From an uncultured Oscillospiraceae bacterium (GTDB taxonomy: Bacteria; Bacillota; Clostridia; Oscillospirales; Oscillospiraceae), in NCBI GenBank assembly GCA_910577525.1, contig CAJTLI010000020.1:1-43986 (forward strand): 43,986 bases of DNA. Reading direction: 5' to 3'. Every line of letters begins with the position of its first letter. Positions within the stretch are counted from its first letter, which is position 1. This document shows, one piece after another, positions 15,483 to 23,784 of the stretch. The position numbers and the translations under genes are program-made. The notes beneath the pieces are model-generated. The model saw nothing but the letters and a program-made list of their open reading frames with translations. It was not told the origin of the DNA and ran no database searches.

Positions 15483-15824
15483 TTACACCAGCTGGATGAT
15501 GGCCAGCTCGGCGGCGTCGCCGCGGCGGGGGCCCATCTTCAGCACCCGGGTGTAGCCGCCGTTGCGGTCGGCGTATTTGGGGGCGATCTCGTGGAACAGC
15601 TTGTTGGTCACATCCTCCTTGGTCAGGTAGGACAGCGCCTGGCGGTAGGCGGCCAGATCGTTCTTCTTGGCCAAGGTAATCATCTTCTCCGCGATGGGAG
15701 CAACCTCCTTCGCGCGGGCATAAGTGGTCTTGATCTGCCCGTTCTCCAGCAGATAGGTGGTCATGGCGCGCAGCATGGCGCGGCGCTGGTCGCTGGTGCG
15801 GCCCAGCTTGCGGTTCTTAGCCAT
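15483..15824 (-). CDS. rplQ: 50S ribosomal protein L17
   Basis: A 113-residue L17, a large-subunit protein near the exit tunnel. The start MAKNRKLGRTSDQRRAML is characteristic, and the ending LKMGPRRGDAAELAIIQLV is complete. It is the last gene of the ribosomal cluster, separated from rpoA by a 271-bp spacer holding repeat copy A, and is followed by the shared terminator at 15441. Confidence 0.97.
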   Translation of the reverse strand: MAKNRKLGRTSDQRRAMLRAMTTYLLENGQIKTTYARAKEVAPIAEKMITLAKKNDLAAYRQALSYLTKEDVTNKLFHEIAPKYADRNGGYTRVLKMGPRRGDAAELAIIQLV

Positions 15825-15968
15825 AATAAAGCACTCCTTCAGCCCCGCGTGGCGGGGTATTTTAAATTCGTTCAGGCGCCCGGCGTTTTCCGGGGCATGG
15901 CCTGGGCCATACGCACAGGAAGGAACGTTACATACTCCTGTGCCGCCTCGCCGGCACAGCGCTTCTCA

Positions 15969-16086
15969 GTTGTCACGCTTCGCCTGTTCGCGACGCGCGG
16001 CTTCCCGCCGACTCGGGCTGGTCTCTGGGGCCTGAGGCCCCGCCGCTCGCCCTCGCTCCGGTCCATCCGCGCTGCTCACGACGGCT
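15969..16086. repeat. Dispersed intergenic repeat, copy A, flanked by 12-bp direct repeats
   Basis: The left end TTGTCACGCTTCGCCTGTTC and the right end CTGCTCACGACGGCTC are shared with copy B (31600-31778), while the interior differs. The perfect direct repeat CAGCGCTTCTCA lies on each side (15957-15968 and 16087-16098); the right one includes the rpoA stop codon. The direct repeats look like a target-site duplication, though part of the right one may belong to the element. Confidence 0.75.
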
Positions 16087-16095
16087 CAGCGCTTC

Positions 16096-17046
16096 TCACA
16101 GGTTCTCGTCGTTGGCCAGGGCCAGGCCCATCATGGCCAGCTTGTTAATGACTTCCTCCAGGGATTTGCGGCCCAGATTGCGCACCTTCATCATCTCGTC
16201 CTCGGTCTTGGAGATGAGATCCTCCACCGTATTGATGTTGGCCCGCTTCAGGCAGTTGAAGGACCGCACGGACAGATCCAGCTCCTCAATGGTCAGCTCC
16301 AGCACCTTGTCGCGCTGGGCCTCCGCCTTCTCCACCACCGTGGCCTTGGACCCCATGGTCTCGGACAGGTCGGTGAACAGGGTGAAGTGGTCCACCAGGA
16401 TGCGGGCGCCCAGGGACACCGCGTCCCGGGCGGAGATGGTGCCGTTGGTCCAAACCTCCAGGGTCAGCTTATCGTAATCGGTGGCGTCGCCCACGCGGGT
16501 GTTTTCCACAAAGTAGTTCACCTTGCGCACCGGCGTGTACACGGAGTCCACCGGGATCAGGCCGATAACGGTCTGAGCGGGCTTGTTCCGGTCGGCGGTG
16601 ATATACCCCCGGCCTTGGGAGAGGGTCAATTCCATATTCAAAGTGGCGTCGGGGCCCAGGGTGGCGATGTGATGGTCCGGATTGAGGATCTCCACGTCGC
16701 TGTCCGCCTTGATGTCTCCGGCCGTGACCTCGCCCTCTCCGGCGGCCTCGATGTAGACCGTTTTGACGCCCTCGGTGTACAGCTTGGCGATGATGCCCTT
16801 GATATTGAGCACGATCTCCGTCACGTCCTCCTTGATCCCGGGGATCACGGAGAACTCATGCTGCACGCCGGCGATCTTGATGCCGGTAACGGCCGTTCCA
16901 GGCAGAGAGGACAGCAGGATGCGGCGCAGGGAGTTGCCGATGGTGGTGCCGTAGCCCCGTTCCAGCGGCTCGACCACGTACTTGCCGTAGGCGTCGTCGC
17001 CAACGTTCTCAATACATTCGATGCGCGGCTTCTGGATTTCTACCAT
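16096..17046 (-). CDS. rpoA: RNA polymerase alpha subunit
   Basis: A 316-residue alpha subunit. The N-terminal assembly domain (residues 1 to about 230; ERGYGTTIGNSLRRILLSSL) makes the dimer that nucleates polymerase; the C-terminal domain from about 245 (LSVRSFNCLKRANINTVEDL; RNLGRKSLEEV) binds UP elements and activators. ATG 17046 has AAAGGAGGG 10 bases upstream; the frame opens at 17070 but that codon overlaps the binding site. A 123-bp gap with a GGGCCCGCC/GGCGGGCCC hairpin separates it from rpsD. Confidence 0.97.
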   Translation of the reverse strand: MVEIQKPRIECIENVGDDAYGKYVVEPLERGYGTTIGNSLRRILLSSLPGTAVTGIKIAGVQHEFSVIPGIKEDVTEIVLNIKGIIAKLYTEGVKTVYIEAAGEGEVTAGDIKADSDVEILNPDHHIATLGPDATLNMELTLSQGRGYITADRNKPAQTVIGLIPVDSVYTPVRKVNYFVENTRVGDATDYDKLTLEVWTNGTISARDAVSLGARILVDHFTLFTDLSETMGSKATVVEKAEAQRDKVLELTIEELDLSVRSFNCLKRANINTVEDLISKTEDEMMKVRNLGRKSLEEVINKLAMMGLALANDENL

Positions 17047-17169
17047 TCGTGTGTTACCCTCCTTTAACATTGGCGAGTGCTGACAGGCGCCCGGACCGGG
17101 CCCGCCCTGAGGCGGGCCCGCGCCTCGCTGGGGGGCGGAAGCGCCTGCTATGCCGTCGTGGGAGCGGCA

Positions 17170-17769
17170 TTACTTGGAGTACAACTCCACGATGAGGTTA
17201 ACGGCCACGTCGAAGTCGATGTCGTCCCGCTGGGGCATGGCGAGGACCCTGCCCTCCAGCGGAGCGTTCTTATTTTTCTCTAACCACTTGGGAGCGGCCA
17301 CAAAGCGGTCGTCCTCCACGATCTTCTTGAACTTGGCGGAGGAACGGCTCTTGTCGCACACGGCGATGACCTCGCCCTCCTTCACCAGGTAGGAGGGGAT
17401 GTTCACCCGTTTGCCGTTGACGGTGAAGTGCCCGTGGTTGACCAGCTGGCGGGCCTCCCGGCGGGTGGCGGCCAGCCCTAAGCGGAACACCACGTTGTCC
17501 AGGCGGCGCTCCAGCAGGGTCATGAGCTCATCGCCGGTGTTGCCCTTCATGCGGGCGGCCTTCTCGTAGTAGGCGCGGAACTGCTTCTCCAGCACGCCGT
17601 ACACGAACTTGACCTTCTGCTTCTCGGTGAGCTGAAGCGCGTACTCGCTCTTCTTAGGGCGGCGCTGGGGGCCGGGATTCCGGTTGGACTCCTTGTTCAC
17701 GCCCATGACGGCGGGGGAGATGCCCAGCGTGCGGCAGCGCTTCAGGTAGGGCTGCATATTCTTAGCCAT
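17170..17769 (-). CDS. rpsD: 30S ribosomal protein S4
   Basis: A 199-residue S4, a primary 16S-binding protein that starts 30S assembly. The N-terminus (MAKNMQPYLKRCRTLGIS) is the zinc-free form, with one cysteine instead of the four-cysteine knuckle. The S4 RNA-binding domain lies at about 90-150 (RLDNVVFRLGLAATRREARQ; LVNHGHFTVNGKRVNIPSY). S4 often represses the alpha operon; no pseudoknot target could be confirmed here. Confidence 0.97.
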   Translation of the reverse strand: MAKNMQPYLKRCRTLGISPAVMGVNKESNRNPGPQRRPKKSEYALQLTEKQKVKFVYGVLEKQFRAYYEKAARMKGNTGDELMTLLERRLDNVVFRLGLAATRREARQLVNHGHFTVNGKRVNIPSYLVKEGEVIAVCDKSRSSAKFKKIVEDDRFVAAPKWLEKNKNAPLEGRVLAMPQRDDIDFDVAVNLIVELYSK

Positions 17770-17790
17770 ATCGGTTTTCCTCCTTCCAGA

Positions 17791-18186
17791 TCAGACGCGG
17801 CGGCGCTTGGGCGGGCGGCAGCCGTTGTGGGGCACGGGGGTCACGTCCTTGATGAGCGTGACCTCCAGGCCCACGGCCTGAAGCGCCCGGATGGCGGCCT
17901 CGCGGCCCTGGCCGGGACCCTTGACGTACACCTCCACGCTCTTGAGGCCGCACTGCTCGATGGCGGCGTTGGCGGCGGTCTCGGCGGCGGTCTGGGCGGC
18001 GTAGGGGGTGGACTTGCGGGAGCCCCGGAAGCCCATCTCGCCGGAGGAGGCCCAGGACAGGGCGTTGCCCTGCATGTCGGTGACGGTGATCATGGTGTTG
18101 TTGAAGGAGGAGCGGATATGCACCTGACCCTTCTCTACGTTCTTGCGCTCGCGGCGGCGCTTGATGGTTTTCTTGTTAGCAGCCAT
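17791..18186 (-). CDS. rpsK: 30S ribosomal protein S11
   Basis: A 131-residue platform protein of the small subunit. Typical features are the basic start (MAANKKTIKRRRERKNVEKG), the conserved SFNNTMITVTDMQGNALSWA block and the C-terminus DVTPVPHNGCRPPKRRRV. 16 bp follow rpsM and 21 bp precede rpsD. Confidence 0.97.
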   Translation of the reverse strand: MAANKKTIKRRRERKNVEKGQVHIRSSFNNTMITVTDMQGNALSWASSGEMGFRGSRKSTPYAAQTAAETAANAAIEQCGLKSVEVYVKGPGQGREAAIRALQAVGLEVTLIKDVTPVPHNGCRPPKRRRV

Positions 18187-18202
18187 GTGATCTTATCCCT
18201 CC

Positions 18203-18571
18203 TTACTTCTTCTTGTTGGCGACGGTGCGCTTGGGACCCTTGCGGGTGCGGGCGTTGGTCTTGGAGCGCTGCCCGCGCACGGGGAGGCCTTTGCGATGGC
18301 GGATGCCCCGGTAGCAGCCGATCTCGGTCAGGCGCTTGATGTCCATCGCCACGTTGCGGCGCAGGTCGCCCTCCACCGTGTACTCGTGGCTGATGATCTC
18401 GCGCAGTTTGGCCTCCTCGGCGTCGGTCAGATCCTTGACGCGGGTGTCGGGGTTGATGCCCGCCTCCTTGAGGATCTTGCTCGCGCTGGTGCGGCCAATG
18501 CCATAAATATAGGTGAGTCCGATCTCGACTCGCTTCTCCTTCGGCAGATCAATGCCGGCAATACGTGCCAT
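18203..18571 (-). CDS. rpsM: 30S ribosomal protein S13
   Basis: A 122-residue protein of the 30S head that contacts L5 and P-site tRNA. It begins MARIAGIDLPKEKRVEIGLT, has the helix-two-turn-helix segment TYIYGIGRTSASKIL, and carries the basic C-terminal tail (RTRKGPKRTVANKKK) that reaches the tRNA. A good AGGAGGGG-type binding site is 7-8 bases upstream. Confidence 0.97.
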   Translation of the reverse strand: MARIAGIDLPKEKRVEIGLTYIYGIGRTSASKILKEAGINPDTRVKDLTDAEEAKLREIISHEYTVEGDLRRNVAMDIKRLTEIGCYRGIRHRKGLPVRGQRSKTNARTRKGPKRTVANKKK

Positions 18572-18587
18572 ACTCTATGCCCCTCCT

Positions 18588-18701
18588 TTAACCTTGTCTC
18601 TGCTTGTGCTTGGGGTTTTCGCAAATGACCATGACTCTGCCCTTGCGCTTGATGATCTTGCACTTCTCGCACATGGGCTTGACAGACGGTCTGACTTTCA
18701 T
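18588..18701 (-). CDS. rpmJ: 50S ribosomal protein L36
   Basis: A complete 37-residue L36, beginning MKVRPSVKPMCEKCKIIKRK and ending NPKHKQRQG. It has the zinc ligands Cys11, Cys14, Cys27 and His32 of the zinc-binding form. The start ATG (18701) has AGGAGG seven bases upstream. Expected position between infA and rpsM. Confidence 0.96.
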   Translation of the reverse strand: MKVRPSVKPMCEKCKIIKRKGRVMVICENPKHKQRQG

Positions 18702-18950
18702 ATCGTTTAACCTCCTGTTAAGGCCTTGATGGCCCCTCGTCGGAGCAAGCTCCATATCCCTCGCTTCCAGCTGATGCCGAAAGCTCGCTCATTCCGCTGC
18801 TCCTCCTCTCCGGCCGCGACCCGCTTCGCTGGGCTCGCGGTCGGAGCCGGCCTGCGGCCGCCTCCCTGCGGGGGACGGGAGCTTGGCGGTCCCTTTTGGG
18901 GGCAAGGCCCCTTGAGAGAAAAGCTTGTTCTAGGCGAGGTCGTTGATAGT
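18702..18950. repeat. Structured spacer between infA and rpmJ
   Basis: 249 bp of non-coding DNA with an imperfect palindrome near 18813-18853 (CCGGCCGCGAC...GTCGGAGCCGG) and a GGGGGCAAGGCCCC stretch. The left half (ending GCTGCTCCTCCTCTCC) resembles the interior of repeat copy B (ending TTGCTTCTCCTCTCC), so it may be a diverged relative. Whether it holds a promoter could not be decided. Confidence 0.45.
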
Positions 18951-19169
18951 TTACTTGGAACGCCAGGTGATGCGGCCCCGGGTCAGGTCATAGGGCGACA
19001 TCTGAACCGTGACCTTGTCACCGGGCAGGATGCGGATGAAATTCATACGCAGCTTCCCGGATATGTGCGCCAAAATGATGTGTCCATTTCCAATGTCCAC
19101 GTTGAACGTGGTGTTAGGCAGGGCCTCGGTGACGACGCCCTCCAACTCGATCATGTCGTCTTTTGCCAA
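18951..19169 (-). CDS. infA: Translation initiation factor IF-1
   Basis: A 72-residue single OB-fold protein that covers the ribosomal A site during initiation. It begins MAKDDMIELEGVVTEALPNT and carries the conserved HISGKLRMNFIRILPGD and YDLTRGRITWR blocks. It starts 4 bp after the KOW gene. Confidence 0.97.
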   Translation of the reverse strand: MAKDDMIELEGVVTEALPNTTFNVDIGNGHIILAHISGKLRMNFIRILPGDKVTVQMSPYDLTRGRITWRSK

Positions 19170-19173
19170 AGCG

Positions 19174-19467
19174 TCATACCTCCAGTTGATCTCGGAACGC
19201 AGCCAGCGCCCTTCGCAGTTCTCTGTCGCTCAGGGGCTCGCCCTGTCTCAGCTTTTGAATGGCGGGGTGGTCGAACCCACCGGTGAGCAGCTTCACGTGA
19301 TTGAAGTCCTTGGCCTTGGGCCGTGCGGCCTTCCGCCGCCTGCCGTCTGCGATCAGCAGTCGCCTCTGCTCCTGGACAATTCCCATCACGCAGAACAGCC
19401 CTCCCTTGTCCCGTCCGGCCTCGGCGCGGACGATCCATCCGGTGTAATCAGGCATCGTGCTGCTCAT
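19174..19467 (-). CDS. KOW-domain RNA-binding protein
   Basis: A 97-residue protein. Residues about 9-40 fit a KOW/L14e-like motif (GWIVRAEAGRDKGGLFCVMG), as in RNA-binding and ribosome-associated proteins; the rest is basic (DGRRRKAARPKAKDFNHVKL) with a final helix. It lies between map and infA, overlapping map by 4 bp, the usual spot of this small protein in many Clostridia. No biochemical function has been established, as far as I know; ribosome binding is inferred from domain and position. Confidence 0.85.
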   Translation of the reverse strand: MSSTMPDYTGWIVRAEAGRDKGGLFCVMGIVQEQRRLLIADGRRRKAARPKAKDFNHVKLLTGGFDHPAIQKLRQGEPLSDRELRRALAAFRDQLEV

Positions 19468-20237
19468 TGGTAGATTCCATCCTCGGTGACGGTGGTGATC
19501 TCCGGACCGTTTTCAGTGATGAGGATGGTGTTCTCATAGTGGGCTGCCAGGGAGCCGTCCGTGGTCACGGTCGTCCAGCCGTCCCGGAGCACCTTCACGG
19601 CCCAGTCCCCGGCGCACACCATGGGCTCCACCGCGATGGCCATCCCCGGCTGGAGCCGGGCGCCGTGGCCGGCGGGGCCGAAGTTGGGCACCTCGGGGGC
19701 CTCGTGCATTTTGGTCCCCACGCCGTGGCCCACAAAGTCCCGAACCACGGAGTAACCGTGCTTCTCCACATACCGCTGGACCGCGTGGGAGATGTCGGAC
19801 ACCCGGTTTCCCGGCGCGGCCTTCTCGTAGCCCTCCCAAAAGCTTTGGCGGGTCACGTCGATGAGCCGCCGGGCCTCCTCTGAAACGGTCCCGCAGGGAT
19901 AGGTGGCGGCGCAGTCGCCGTGGAAGCCGCCGATGAAGGCCCCCACGTCAACGCTGACGATGTCCCCCTCGCGCAGCACCTGCCGCCGGGAGGGGATGCC
20001 GTGGATGACCACCTGATTCACCGAGATGCAGGTGGAGGCGGGGAAACCGCCGTATCCCAGAAAGGAGGGCTGTGCCCCCTGGCTGCGGATAAACCTGCGC
20101 ACCGCGTCGTCGATCTCCTTCGTGGTGACGCCGGGCCGGACCATACTGCCCGCCAGCGCCCGGGCCTGGGCGGTGATCCGCCCTGCCCTGCGCATGGCGT
20201 CCTGCTCCCTGGGCGATTTCAGGGTGATGAGCTCCAT
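19464..20237 (-). CDS. map: Methionine aminopeptidase, type I
   Basis: A 257-residue enzyme that removes the initiator methionine from nascent proteins. The five metal ligands are readable: Asp in SVDVGAF and in GDCAATY, His in GVGTKMHEAP's preceding GHG, Glu in AVEPM and Glu in the C-terminal HYENTILIT region. VVIHGIPS contains the additional active-site histidine. It lacks the zinc-finger or SH3-like N-terminal extensions. It starts 2 bp after adk and overlaps the KOW gene. Confidence 0.95.
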   Translation of the reverse strand: MELITLKSPREQDAMRRAGRITAQARALAGSMVRPGVTTKEIDDAVRRFIRSQGAQPSFLGYGGFPASTCISVNQVVIHGIPSRRQVLREGDIVSVDVGAFIGGFHGDCAATYPCGTVSEEARRLIDVTRQSFWEGYEKAAPGNRVSDISHAVQRYVEKHGYSVVRDFVGHGVGTKMHEAPEVPNFGPAGHGARLQPGMAIAVEPMVCAGDWAVKVLRDGWTTVTTDGSLAAHYENTILITENGPEITTVTEDGIYQ

Positions 20238-20239
20238 AC

Positions 20240-20872
20240 TCAGATCCCCAGTATGTCCGTGATGGCCTGAGTGGTGGCCTCAATGCCGGACTGGAAGGGC
20301 ACGGTCTTCAAAACGCCCCGCTCCCCATAGAACTTCTTGAGGGGCTCGGTCTGGCTGTGGTACACGTCGAGACGGCTCTGGACGGTCTCGGGCTTGTCGT
20401 CCTCCCGCTGGACCAGCGCACCGCCGCAGCTGTCGCACACGCCCTCCGCCTTGGGGGGGGCGGCCTCCACATGATAGGTGGCGCCGCAGGCGGTGCAGGC
20501 CCGCCGTCCGGTCATGCGGCTCATGATCTCCGAATCGGGGACCTCGATGTCCAGCACGCAGTCGAACTGGACGCCCGCGTTTTCCAGGGCCTCGGCCTGG
20601 GCGATGGTGCGGGGCACCCCGTCCAGAATATAGCCCTTTTTGCAGTCGTCCTCCTCCAGGCGCTCGGCGACGATGCCGATGATGACCTCGTCGGGCACCA
20701 GCTGCCCCGCGTCCATGTAGCGCTTGGCCTGGAGCCCCACGGGCGTGCCGTTCTTCACGGCCGCCCGCAGGATGTTGCCTGTGGAAATGGTGGGGACGCC
20801 CAGCCGCTGGCTGAGGATGGCGGCCTGGGTTCCCTTCCCGGCGCCGGGGGCGCCAAACATGATCAGCTTCAT
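20240..20872 (-). CDS. adk: Adenylate kinase
   Basis: A 210-residue long-form adenylate kinase (ATP + AMP to 2 ADP). The P-loop is GAPGAGKGT (residues 7-15), followed by the NMP-binding STGNILR and DGVPRTIAQAEAL. The LID carries a structural zinc site with CTAC and CDSC pairs, typical of Gram-positive enzymes. ATG 20872 is chosen because it starts MKLIMFGAPG and is preceded by GAGGTG; the frame opens 9 codons earlier without a binding site. Confidence 0.96.
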   Translation of the reverse strand: MKLIMFGAPGAGKGTQAAILSQRLGVPTISTGNILRAAVKNGTPVGLQAKRYMDAGQLVPDEVIIGIVAERLEEDDCKKGYILDGVPRTIAQAEALENAGVQFDCVLDIEVPDSEIMSRMTGRRACTACGATYHVEAAPPKAEGVCDSCGGALVQREDDKPETVQSRLDVYHSQTEPLKKFYGERGVLKTVPFQSGIEATTQAITDILGI

Positions 20873-20891
20873 TGCGCTCACCTCACGCGGC

Positions 20892-22232
20892 TCACTCAAG
20901 GAAGCCCTTGTAGTGGCGCATCATCAGCTGGGCCTCCAGCGCCTTGACGGTCTCCAGCGCCACGCCCACCACGATGATGACGGAGGTGCCGCCGATGGCC
21001 AGACTGCCGCCGGCGCTGCTCCCCGCGAACGTCATGATATTGCCCACGATGGTGGGCAGCAGGGCCACCACGGCCAGGTACAGCGCGCCGAACATGGTGA
21101 TGCGGGAGATGACCTTGGACAGGAAGTCGCTGGTGGGCTTGCCCGGGCGGAAGCCGGGGATGAAGCCGCCGTTTTTCTTCAGGTTGTTGGCCACCTCGAC
21201 GGGGTTGAACTGGATCGTGTTGTAGAAATAGCTGAAGGCCACGATCAGCAGGAAATACACAATGCTGTACACCAGCCCTCTGGTGTCAAAGATCTCCAGG
21301 AAGGTGTGCCAGCCGGTGCCCTCCACCGAGGCGTCGGGCACAAACATGCCGATGGTGGCGGGGATGGACGCGATGGACTGGGCGAAGATGATGGGCAGCA
21401 CGCCGGACATGTTCACCTTGATGGGCAGGTGGCTGGACTGGCCGCCGTACATCTTCCGGCCCACCACCCGCTTGGCGTACTGCACGGGGATGCGGCGCTC
21501 GGAGTTGTCCATGAAGACGATAAACGCCACCAGCAGCAGTATGCCGATGATAATCAGCGGAATAAAGCCAGGATGGAGGATGGACACAGGGTTCTTCTCG
21601 GTATACACCGCGCCGCTGGCCCAGTTCTGCACGCCCAGAATGATGTTTTCCACCATGGTGGGCACCCGGCCCACGATGCCGGCGAACAGGATGATGGAGA
21701 TGCCGTTGCCGATGCCGAACTCGGTGATCTGCTCGCCCAGCCACATCAGGAAGGCGGAGCCGGCCACAAAGGCGGTGATGATCACAATAGCGGGCCAGAT
21801 TCCCCCGCTCACAATGCCATAATAGTTAATCATGGCGTAGTAGCCGAAGGCCTGAATCAGGGCGATGGCCACAGTGGCGTAGCGGGTGATGGCAGCGAGC
21901 TTCTTCTTGCCCTCCTCGCCGCCATCCTTCTGAAGCCGCTCCAGGGCGGGGATGGCGATGGTCAGCAGCTGGATGATGATGGAGCTGTTGATATAGGGCT
22001 GGATGGATAGGGCAAACACCGTGGCCTGAGAGAAGGCGTCGCCGCTCATCACGTTGAGCAGGCTGAAAATCCCAGACGACTGGGTCGCCATATGGGTTCT
22101 GAGCGCTTCTGCGTTGATAAACGGCACAGGAATGGCGGAACCCACCCGGAAAATGAGCAGAGCGAACACCGTGAACAGCAGCTTAGCCCGCAGCTCCGGC
22201 ACCTTCCAGGCGTTGCGAATTGTCTGAATCAT
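20892..22232 (-). CDS. secY: Protein translocase subunit SecY
   Basis: A 446-residue, ten-helix core of the Sec channel. Typical features are the N-terminal amphipathic start (MIQTIRNAWKVPELRAKLLF), the plug region after helix 1, the AKRVVGRKMYGGQSSHLPIK cytoplasmic loop (C4), the FRPGKPTSDFL loop (C5) and a short C-terminal tail. It follows rplO by 2 bp and precedes adk, as in most Firmicutes. Confidence 0.97.
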   Translation of the reverse strand: MIQTIRNAWKVPELRAKLLFTVFALLIFRVGSAIPVPFINAEALRTHMATQSSGIFSLLNVMSGDAFSQATVFALSIQPYINSSIIIQLLTIAIPALERLQKDGGEEGKKKLAAITRYATVAIALIQAFGYYAMINYYGIVSGGIWPAIVIITAFVAGSAFLMWLGEQITEFGIGNGISIILFAGIVGRVPTMVENIILGVQNWASGAVYTEKNPVSILHPGFIPLIIIGILLLVAFIVFMDNSERRIPVQYAKRVVGRKMYGGQSSHLPIKVNMSGVLPIIFAQSIASIPATIGMFVPDASVEGTGWHTFLEIFDTRGLVYSIVYFLLIVAFSYFYNTIQFNPVEVANNLKKNGGFIPGFRPGKPTSDFLSKVISRITMFGALYLAVVALLPTIVGNIMTFAGSSAGGSLAIGGTSVIIVVGVALETVKALEAQLMMRHYKGFLE

Positions 22233-22234
22233 GC

Positions 22235-22675
22235 TCAGATCACCTCCGCCGTGCCGCCCGCCTTTTCAATCTTCTCCTTGGCCGAGGCCGAGAACGCGGA
22301 GGCGCGGACCGTCAGCTTTTTCGTCAGCTCCCCGTTGCCGAGGATCTTGACGCCGTACTCACACTTGGAAATGATACCCTTTTCCAGCAGATCGCAGACA
22401 TTGACCACAGCGCCGTCGTCAAACTTGTTCAGGGCGGAGACGTTGATGGCCTCCAGGCGCTTGGCGAAAATGTTGTTGAAGCCCCGTTTGGGCAGGCGGC
22501 GGGCCAGAGGCATCTGGCCGCCCTCGAACCCGATGCGGACGCCGCCGCCGGAGCGGGCCCACTGGCCCTTGTGGCCGCGGCCGGCGGTCTTGCCGTTGCC
22601 GGTGCCGATGCCGCGCCCCTTGCGCTTGCCCACCTGGGTGGAGCCGGGGGCGGGGGACAGTTCATGCAGATTCAT
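22235..22675 (-). CDS. rplO: 50S ribosomal protein L15
   Basis: A 146-residue late-assembly protein of the large subunit. It starts MNLHELSPAPGSTQVGKRKG and carries the Gly-rich RGIGTGNGKTAGRGHKGQ region that threads into 23S rRNA. ATG 22675 is preferred to 22681, which is only 2 bases from the AAGGAGG. Confidence 0.96.
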   Translation of the reverse strand: MNLHELSPAPGSTQVGKRKGRGIGTGNGKTAGRGHKGQWARSGGGVRIGFEGGQMPLARRLPKRGFNNIFAKRLEAINVSALNKFDDGAVVNVCDLLEKGIISKCEYGVKILGNGELTKKLTVRASAFSASAKEKIEKAGGTAEVI

Positions 22676-22688
22676 GGTCATGACCTCC

Positions 22689-22874
22689 TTAGGCGTTCTC
22701 AGTCACCTGGAGCAGGTAACTGATATGGGCGATCTTGCCCCGGGTAGCCTCGTTGTCGGGCTGCACGGTGGTGTCGCCGATCTTGCGCAGGCCCAGGGCC
22801 TCGGCGGTGGCCTTGTGCTTGACCAGACGGCCGTTCAGGCTCTTGACGAGCTTGATCTCAATCGTTTTAGCCAT
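22689..22874 (-). CDS. rpmD: 50S ribosomal protein L30
   Basis: A 61-residue L30 starting MAKTIEIKLVKSLNGR, with the conserved LGLRKIGDTTVQPDNEATRG block. The open frame runs further upstream into rpsE, but ATG 22874 has an AGGAGG-like site and matches the family N-terminus. Confidence 0.96.
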   Translation of the reverse strand: MAKTIEIKLVKSLNGRLVKHKATAEALGLRKIGDTTVQPDNEATRGKIAHISYLLQVTENA

Positions 22875-22888
22875 TGTCTTGAGCCTCC

Positions 22889-23389
22889 TTAACCTAAGAT
22901 CTCTTCCACGCTCTTGCCGCGGATCTTCGCGACCTCGGCGGGGCTGCGCAGGGACTTGAGCCCCTCCATGGTGGCGGCCACCACGTTCTGGGGGTTGTTG
23001 GTGCGCAGGCACTTGGCCCGGATGTCGGACACGCCCGCGGCCTCCATCACGGCGCGCACGGGGCCGCCGGCGATGATGCCGGTACCCTTGCTGGCGGGCT
23101 TGAGGAGCACGCGGCCGGCGCCGAACTCGCCGATGACCTCGTGGGGGATGGTGGTGCCGGACAGGGTGACGTGGACCATGTTCTTCTTGGCGTCCTCGAT
23201 GCCCTTGCGGATGGCCTCGGCCACCTCGGCGGCCTTGCCCAGGCCGTAGCCCACGCGGCCCTTCTCGTCGCCGACCACCATCAGCGCGGAGAACTTGGCC
23301 ACACGGCCGCCCTTGACAGTCTTGGAAACGCGGTTCAGATAGACCATCTTCTCCACGAACTCTTTGGGTTCTCTTTCAAATCTAGGCAT
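22889..23389 (-). CDS. rpsE: 30S ribosomal protein S5
   Basis: A 166-residue decoding-accuracy protein. The dsRBD-like N-terminal domain (FVEKMVYLNRVSKTVKGGR...FSALMVVGDEKGRVGYGLGK) is followed by the S5 C-terminal domain (GAGRVLLKPASKGTGIIAGG). Position after rplR is standard. Confidence 0.97.
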   Translation of the reverse strand: MPRFEREPKEFVEKMVYLNRVSKTVKGGRVAKFSALMVVGDEKGRVGYGLGKAAEVAEAIRKGIEDAKKNMVHVTLSGTTIPHEVIGEFGAGRVLLKPASKGTGIIAGGPVRAVMEAAGVSDIRAKCLRTNNPQNVVAATMEGLKSLRSPAEVAKIRGKSVEEILG

Positions 23390-23406
23390 TCTCGTTTCCT
23401 CCTCCC

Positions 23407-23766
23407 TTAGAACTGCAGGCCGCCCTCGCGGGCGCCCTCGGCCAAAGCCTTCACGCGGCCGTGGTACAGGTAGCCGCCGCGGTCGAACACCACGGCCTCA
23501 ATGCCCTTGTCCTTGGCGCGCTGGGCGATGGCCTCGCCCACCTTCTTGGCGGCCTCACAATTGCTGCCGGGGCCCTCGAAGCCCTTCTCCTGGGAAGAGG
23601 CGGAGACCAGGGTGACGCCCTTGGTATCGTCGATGATCTGAGCGTAGATGTTGGTCTCGCTGCGGAACACGTTCAGGCGGGGACGCTCGGGGGTGCCGGA
23701 CACCTTGCCGCGAACGCGCTTATGACGGTGCAGGCGCTGAGCCTTGGTATTGGGACGGTTAATCAT
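23407..23766 (-). CDS. rplR: 50S ribosomal protein L18
   Basis: A 119-residue 5S rRNA-binding protein. It starts MINRPNTKAQRLHRHKRVRG and contains RPRLNVFRSETNIYAQIIDD and the FDRGGYLYHGRVKALAEGAR ending. ATG 23766 is preferred over a GTG nine bases upstream that falls inside the AGGAGGTGTG site. Confidence 0.96.
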   Translation of the reverse strand: MINRPNTKAQRLHRHKRVRGKVSGTPERPRLNVFRSETNIYAQIIDDTKGVTLVSASSQEKGFEGPGSNCEAAKKVGEAIAQRAKDKGIEAVVFDRGGYLYHGRVKALAEGAREGGLQF

Positions 23767-23784
23767 AATCGGCACACCTCCTTC

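Noticed and set aside
15872..16066. Short minus-strand frame sharing KPRVANRR with a frame at 31496-31768
   Set aside because: The similarity comes from the dispersed DNA repeat (copies A and B); there is no ribosome binding site and the frames differ outside the repeat.
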